From contig JAQFVV010006200.1 of NCBI GenBank assembly GCA_028023455.1, positions 8,484,521-8,548,520 of the forward strand: 64,000 bases of DNA, in the 5' to 3' direction. Shown piece by piece: positions 60,591-64,000 of this stretch. A model generated the notes under the pieces. That model made no database searches. It saw nothing but the letters and a program-made list of their open reading frames with translations, and was not told the origin of the DNA. The translations under genes were made by a program, and so were the position numbers. Each line of letters starts with the position of its first letter. The stretch's first letter is position 1. Source of the DNA: Epiperipatus broadwayi. Its lineage: Eukaryota > Onychophora > Udeonychophora > Euonychophora > Peripatidae.

Positions 60591-61399
60591 CTTATTTTTC
60601 AATTATGCATATGTATATATTATGATTTGTATTGTTAAAATATCTACACTATGAATATAATTATATATTTTTAAAAAAAAAAACATTAGAATTTTTTTAT
60701 ATTTTGCTTATATTATCTAGTGCTCTTCATAAAAATCACTCTTATTTCTCTTTGTATTATATTTATAGACAAGTAGTTATGCAATTATTAAAACGTAGTT
60801 GTTTTTTCTCTCCAGTAAGTTTTTTAAAAAAAAAATATTAGAAATTAGTTTTTTATTTATTTGTTTTACAAGTTATTTTTATCAATATATATATATTAAC
60901 AATCTGTCTAGATTTTCAGGTATTTAAATGCTAAATTTAATACATCTTGAAGACATAAATATTAGTTTATATTTAGACGCCAGCAAAACAGAATTCAACT
61001 TTTATCTATTTAAGGCATTACAAAATATAAAAAAAACACATATGAAAGTTATAATTTTTTATAACAAATAATTTTGTTTCATATATTTATATATACATGT
61101 GTATGTTTTTCAAAAAATATTTATTGCTAAAAATTGATTTTACTATTTATTAATTAAAATTATACTTTAGATAGGTATTATTGAAATAAAAGGTAAAGGT
61201 AAATCATGGGCTGAGCATCCACAGGAGTATGATATCTCCCTCTATCTCTAGTGGTAAATGTGACATGATAATCGCTATGCTTTGTTTTATGTTGATATAT
61301 AAATACCTGACTAACTTGGATTTATCCATTTTAATAATATCTAAATATTCATTTACTGGTCAATACTGGATAGTTAGCTAAATTCAGTTTGATATGGGA
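60591..61399. other. AT-rich non-coding stretch
   Basis: No gene. From about 61,195 the sequence may be the body of the SINE that follows on the minus strand. Confidence 0.4.
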
Positions 61400-61506
61400 A
61401 ATAAAAGTCCTAAGCATAATTGAGACTTTTAAAACTTTCCACAGCTTTCGTGATCAGAGTTAGATCTTAGCTTATGGAAGGCAGATGTTCTAACAATTAA
61501 GCCATG
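61400..61506 (-). repeat. tRNA-like SINE head
   Basis: The minus strand begins CATGGCTTAATTGTTAGAAC then ATCTGCCTTCCATAAG, matching the head of SINE family B (GATGGCTCAGTTGGTTAGAA then CATTATCTTC) near 6,690. The A-box-like part is good, the B box is decayed. Confidence 0.5.
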
Positions 61507-61796
61507 AAGATCTTATGTATTGTACAAAGTGATTCATTAGAATCAAATAATAGGGATGGTGAGAAGAGGAATAAAAATGATAAAGTGCTTATTTTAAAAC
61601 TTAATATTCCTGCTACAATGAATAATGATATCAGTCACCAAATTATTATATCACATGATCACCATCTCATACTAGCACATAATTGTTGTAAACAAAGGCA
61701 AAACTCTCCATATAGTAGTGCCACCCTGTGCCAACCAGAGTAATCAATGGATGCCAGAAGGCTTGTGCATAAAATCCCTATCTAGTGCCTACTCAT

Positions 61797-61851
61797 CCAA
61801 TATTGCCAGATTAGTTTCTGGCTTGTGGCCATCGTCAGTGAGGAGCCTTGG
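61797..61851 (-). ncRNA. hammerhead ribozyme, RZ1 (complete core and helix II)
   Basis: The minus strand reads CCAAGGCTCCTCA, CTGACGA, TGGC-CACAA-GCCA, GAAAC, TAATC, TGGCAATATTGG. The core and four-pair helix II are complete. Helix III has one lost pair (G to A) but AUC remains a permitted cleavage triplet. Inner helix I has two mismatches after the site. Confidence 0.7.
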
Positions 61852-62259
61852 ATCTGAGAGCACTGCACCTAGATCTTAGGATCTAATGCACAAGCCTTCT
61901 GGCATCCATTGATTACTCTGGTTGGCACAGGGTGGCACTACTGTATGGAGAGTTTTGCCTTTGTTTACAACAATTATGTACTAGTATGAGATGGTGATCA
62001 TGTGATGTTTAGTGGTTTAACACCAATCCTGCATAATAGGATAGTGGTGGCTATGGTTGTTTAAGAGCCAAAGACACCAAAATGTATGGGTACTGAATTG
62101 AGTTCAGACCCATATGACTATATAAGCTATTGAGCTTAGATTGAAAATATTTTTATGTTTTCAATTTCATTTTCATAGTTTTGTAGTAAAGTAGAGTCAA
62201 AATGTGGCTGCTGGGGGGTTGCATTAGATCCCTAAGATCGAGGTGCAGTGCTCTCAGAT

Positions 62260-62314
62260 CCAAGGCTCCTCACTGATGATGGCCACAAAACAGAAACTAG
62301 TCTGGGGATATTGG
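62260..62314 (+). ncRNA. hammerhead ribozyme, RZ1 (helix II damaged)
   Basis: CCAA (62260-62263) with TTGG (62311-62314) and TCCTCA with TGGGGA form a complete helix I. The core CTGATGA (62273-62279), GAAA (62293-62296), helix III AC-TA-GT and C62302 are intact. In helix II, TGGC should pair with GCCA but reads AACA, so two pairs are lost. Confidence 0.65.
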
Positions 62315-62436
62315 ATGAGTAGGCACTAGATAGGGATTTTATGCACAAGCCTTCTGGCATCCATTGATTACTCTGGTTGGCACAGGGTGGCACTACTGTA
62401 TGGAGAGTTTTGCCTTTGTTTACAAATTATTATATC

Positions 62437-64000
62437 TTAATCTTTTTAATGGTTTATTATATAATTTATTATGCATAGATCTATTTACTTAACTTTGCAT
62501 TTAATATGCTGATCTGACTCTGTTACTAATTTGTAGACTAAGGGCATTATTTTAAATTTTGAACCTGTTTTTATTTACTTTGATTTTCATGCATACAATT
62601 GCATGTGTCTGTTCTTTCATAATCACCATACTATGTGTTATATAAAAATTATAAAACTGTGTTAACTTTATATGAGTATTCATATAGTTAATTGCTTAGG
62701 TCATGTGATATACAAAAACCCAAACAACAGATTTATTAGAATAATTTCTTTAATTGTAAAAAATTTTTTTACTGTTAAGCTGAGAATTGATTCTGGAACC
62801 TTTAGCTTTGAATCTGTATTTCTCCTGCTGCACAAAACAATAACTCTATGATGTCGGACTTATAAAATGCTCTGAAAAACCAGTTATGCTAAAATGTTTC
62901 AATGAAGTAATTTACTTTTACTTCATAGATGTTCCAGATGATTTTTAGATTTACATTTATGTAACATTTGGTTATTAGGTGCAGGCATAGGGAAAAATAA
63001 AGAAATAATCAGAAAATTAAGAAAAATGACCAGAGCTTCTTGAAAAGGATTTAAAAATAGAAATATCTGCATTTTAATGATATAAGAATTCATTAAAGTT
63101 TGGATGTAACTCTAAAATTGAGATACTAGAAAAAATATGTTAAGAGGTTAATATGCAGTGACAAACTACCATTGATGATGGTCATTTGTTATTTTTTGAT
63201 CATAGCATTCTCTTGCCTAATTATTTTCCTGCCTTTGTGCAGAGTCTTAATATAAACATTGGTACAAATATTATTTTAATGAGAATGAAGATGAAAATTT
63301 TCAGGAAAAAGCAAGCTATTTTTATGGAAGAATTACTTAGAAAAAGGATAAAACAAAAGATATATTATAGAAATTAAAATTATAATGGGTTTGAATGTAG
63401 ATACTATGAGTATTTTGTTAAAATGTTTTAACCCTTTAAAAATTGAAGGTTAAACATTTTTTTTAAAACCATCATCATTATTACCAATAAGATGTTAATA
63501 ACAATAAACTTTTCTCTTTAAACATATAGTTCCAAGTAATCTTTCATACATGAAAAAATTTGATAAAATTGTTTTCTTCTTTTAAAAAATTATGAACTCA
63601 TATTTCCCAATACATTATACACATGTTTCTGTTGTTTTAAATATCCGCTAACTACAGTTAGGAAAAAAATGTGGAGAATTGACCAGAGAATTTATAAGAA
63701 AATAAATTTTCAGTATTCAATGTTAATTTATAATAGTGCTAAAATACAAATATTTCCTTCAATATCATAATATTTATACTTCCAAAATGTAAGAAAATAT
63801 GTGTCTGCAATTATGTTCAATTTGACATAAAACTTCAATCATAAAGGCAATGAGAAACAACATTTTTGTGAAAGTTTTGTTAAATGATACACAATATAGT
63901 TTTTTAAGAATCCTTTCTTTTTGATGTATTTTATTTAAAGAGGTCCTTGATAATGACTGTAAGGATGTAATTGAAAAATTGGAAATGTGTAATGTATTGA
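62437..64000. other. AT-rich non-coding stretch
   Basis: About 62,860-62,700 on the minus strand resembles a decayed tRNA-like SINE (GGTTCCAGAATC, ending ATCACATGACCTAAG). No gene is recognised to the end of the window. Confidence 0.4.

Larger units (their letters stand above)
61640..62436. mobile_element. RZ1 retrozyme-like repeat, tandem plus inverted, 13-bp TSD
   Basis: AAATTATTATATC occurs exactly at 61640-61652 and 62424-62436. Between them: a minus-orientation partial unit (to about 61,890), then a plus-orientation partial unit, the unit junction (about 61,960-62,050), and a nearly full plus-orientation unit ending GAGTTTTGCCTTTGTTTAC. Equivalent positions 61,891 and 62,346 give a monomer of 455 bp. 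Hammerheads lie on both strands. This copy best shows how monomers join head to tail. Confidence 0.85.

Overview
The window is AT-rich, repeat-dense nuclear DNA from an invertebrate animal. The evidence is one large C2H2 zinc-finger exon, degenerate animal-type LINEs, a Penelope-like GIY-YIG domain, BED/hAT transposases and several tRNA-derived SINEs. The species cannot be read from the sequence; a chelicerate or mollusc would fit, but that is a guess. There is no operon structure, no intact tRNA or rRNA gene, no CRISPR array and no recognisable virus.

Layout. 1-12 kb: non-coding, with scattered SINEs, a 171-bp TTAA-flanked foldback at 3.9 kb, a more base-balanced stretch at 4.8-6.3 kb, an inverted SINE pair at 6.6 kb and two covarying hairpins at 8.8 kb. 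12.4-15.7 kb: decayed hAT transposon with a nested MITE. 16.7-19.7 kb: decayed LINE. 20.4 kb: Penelope-like endonuclease remnant. 21.9-24.5 kb (minus): the only convincing protein-coding gene, a 12-finger zinc-finger protein. 26.6-28.8 kb: copies of two short repeat families that carry hammerhead-ribozyme folds. 30.2-34.4 kb: two tandem arrays followed by a GC-richer, CpG-retaining stretch. 36.5-37.9 kb: second LINE. 38.4-40.6 kb and 47.9-50.3 kb: two hAT elements with 8-bp target-site duplications. 43.0 kb: short promoter-like cluster (ETS plus NRF1 site). 53.4-54.9 kb: element with long terminal inverted repeats. 41-62 kb: six more copies of ribozyme family 1.

Most notable content. Two unrelated families of about 455 bp (RZ1) and 442 bp (RZ2) each carry a type I hammerhead ribozyme architecture: CTGANGA core, helix II, GAA(A), a two-base-pair helix III, and helix I split by an internal loop. 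Five RZ1 copies are bounded by direct repeats of 12-13 bp (a sixth by a less exact 13-14 bp pair), as expected for target-primed retroposition. Copies are partly tandem and partly inverted, and three inverted or tandem junctions fall at or close to the ribozyme cleavage site. This matches what is known of animal retrozymes and Penelope-like elements. No single copy here keeps every paired and core base, so activity is inferred from the consensus. A third, weaker hammerhead-like motif recurs three times, once just downstream of the second LINE.

How the parts may work together (inference). The zinc-finger gene may use the ETS/NRF1 promoter about 18.5 kb upstream through a spliced leader exon. 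The short ribozyme repeats lack proteins and would depend on reverse transcriptase from LINE or Penelope-like elements, whose relics are in the same window.
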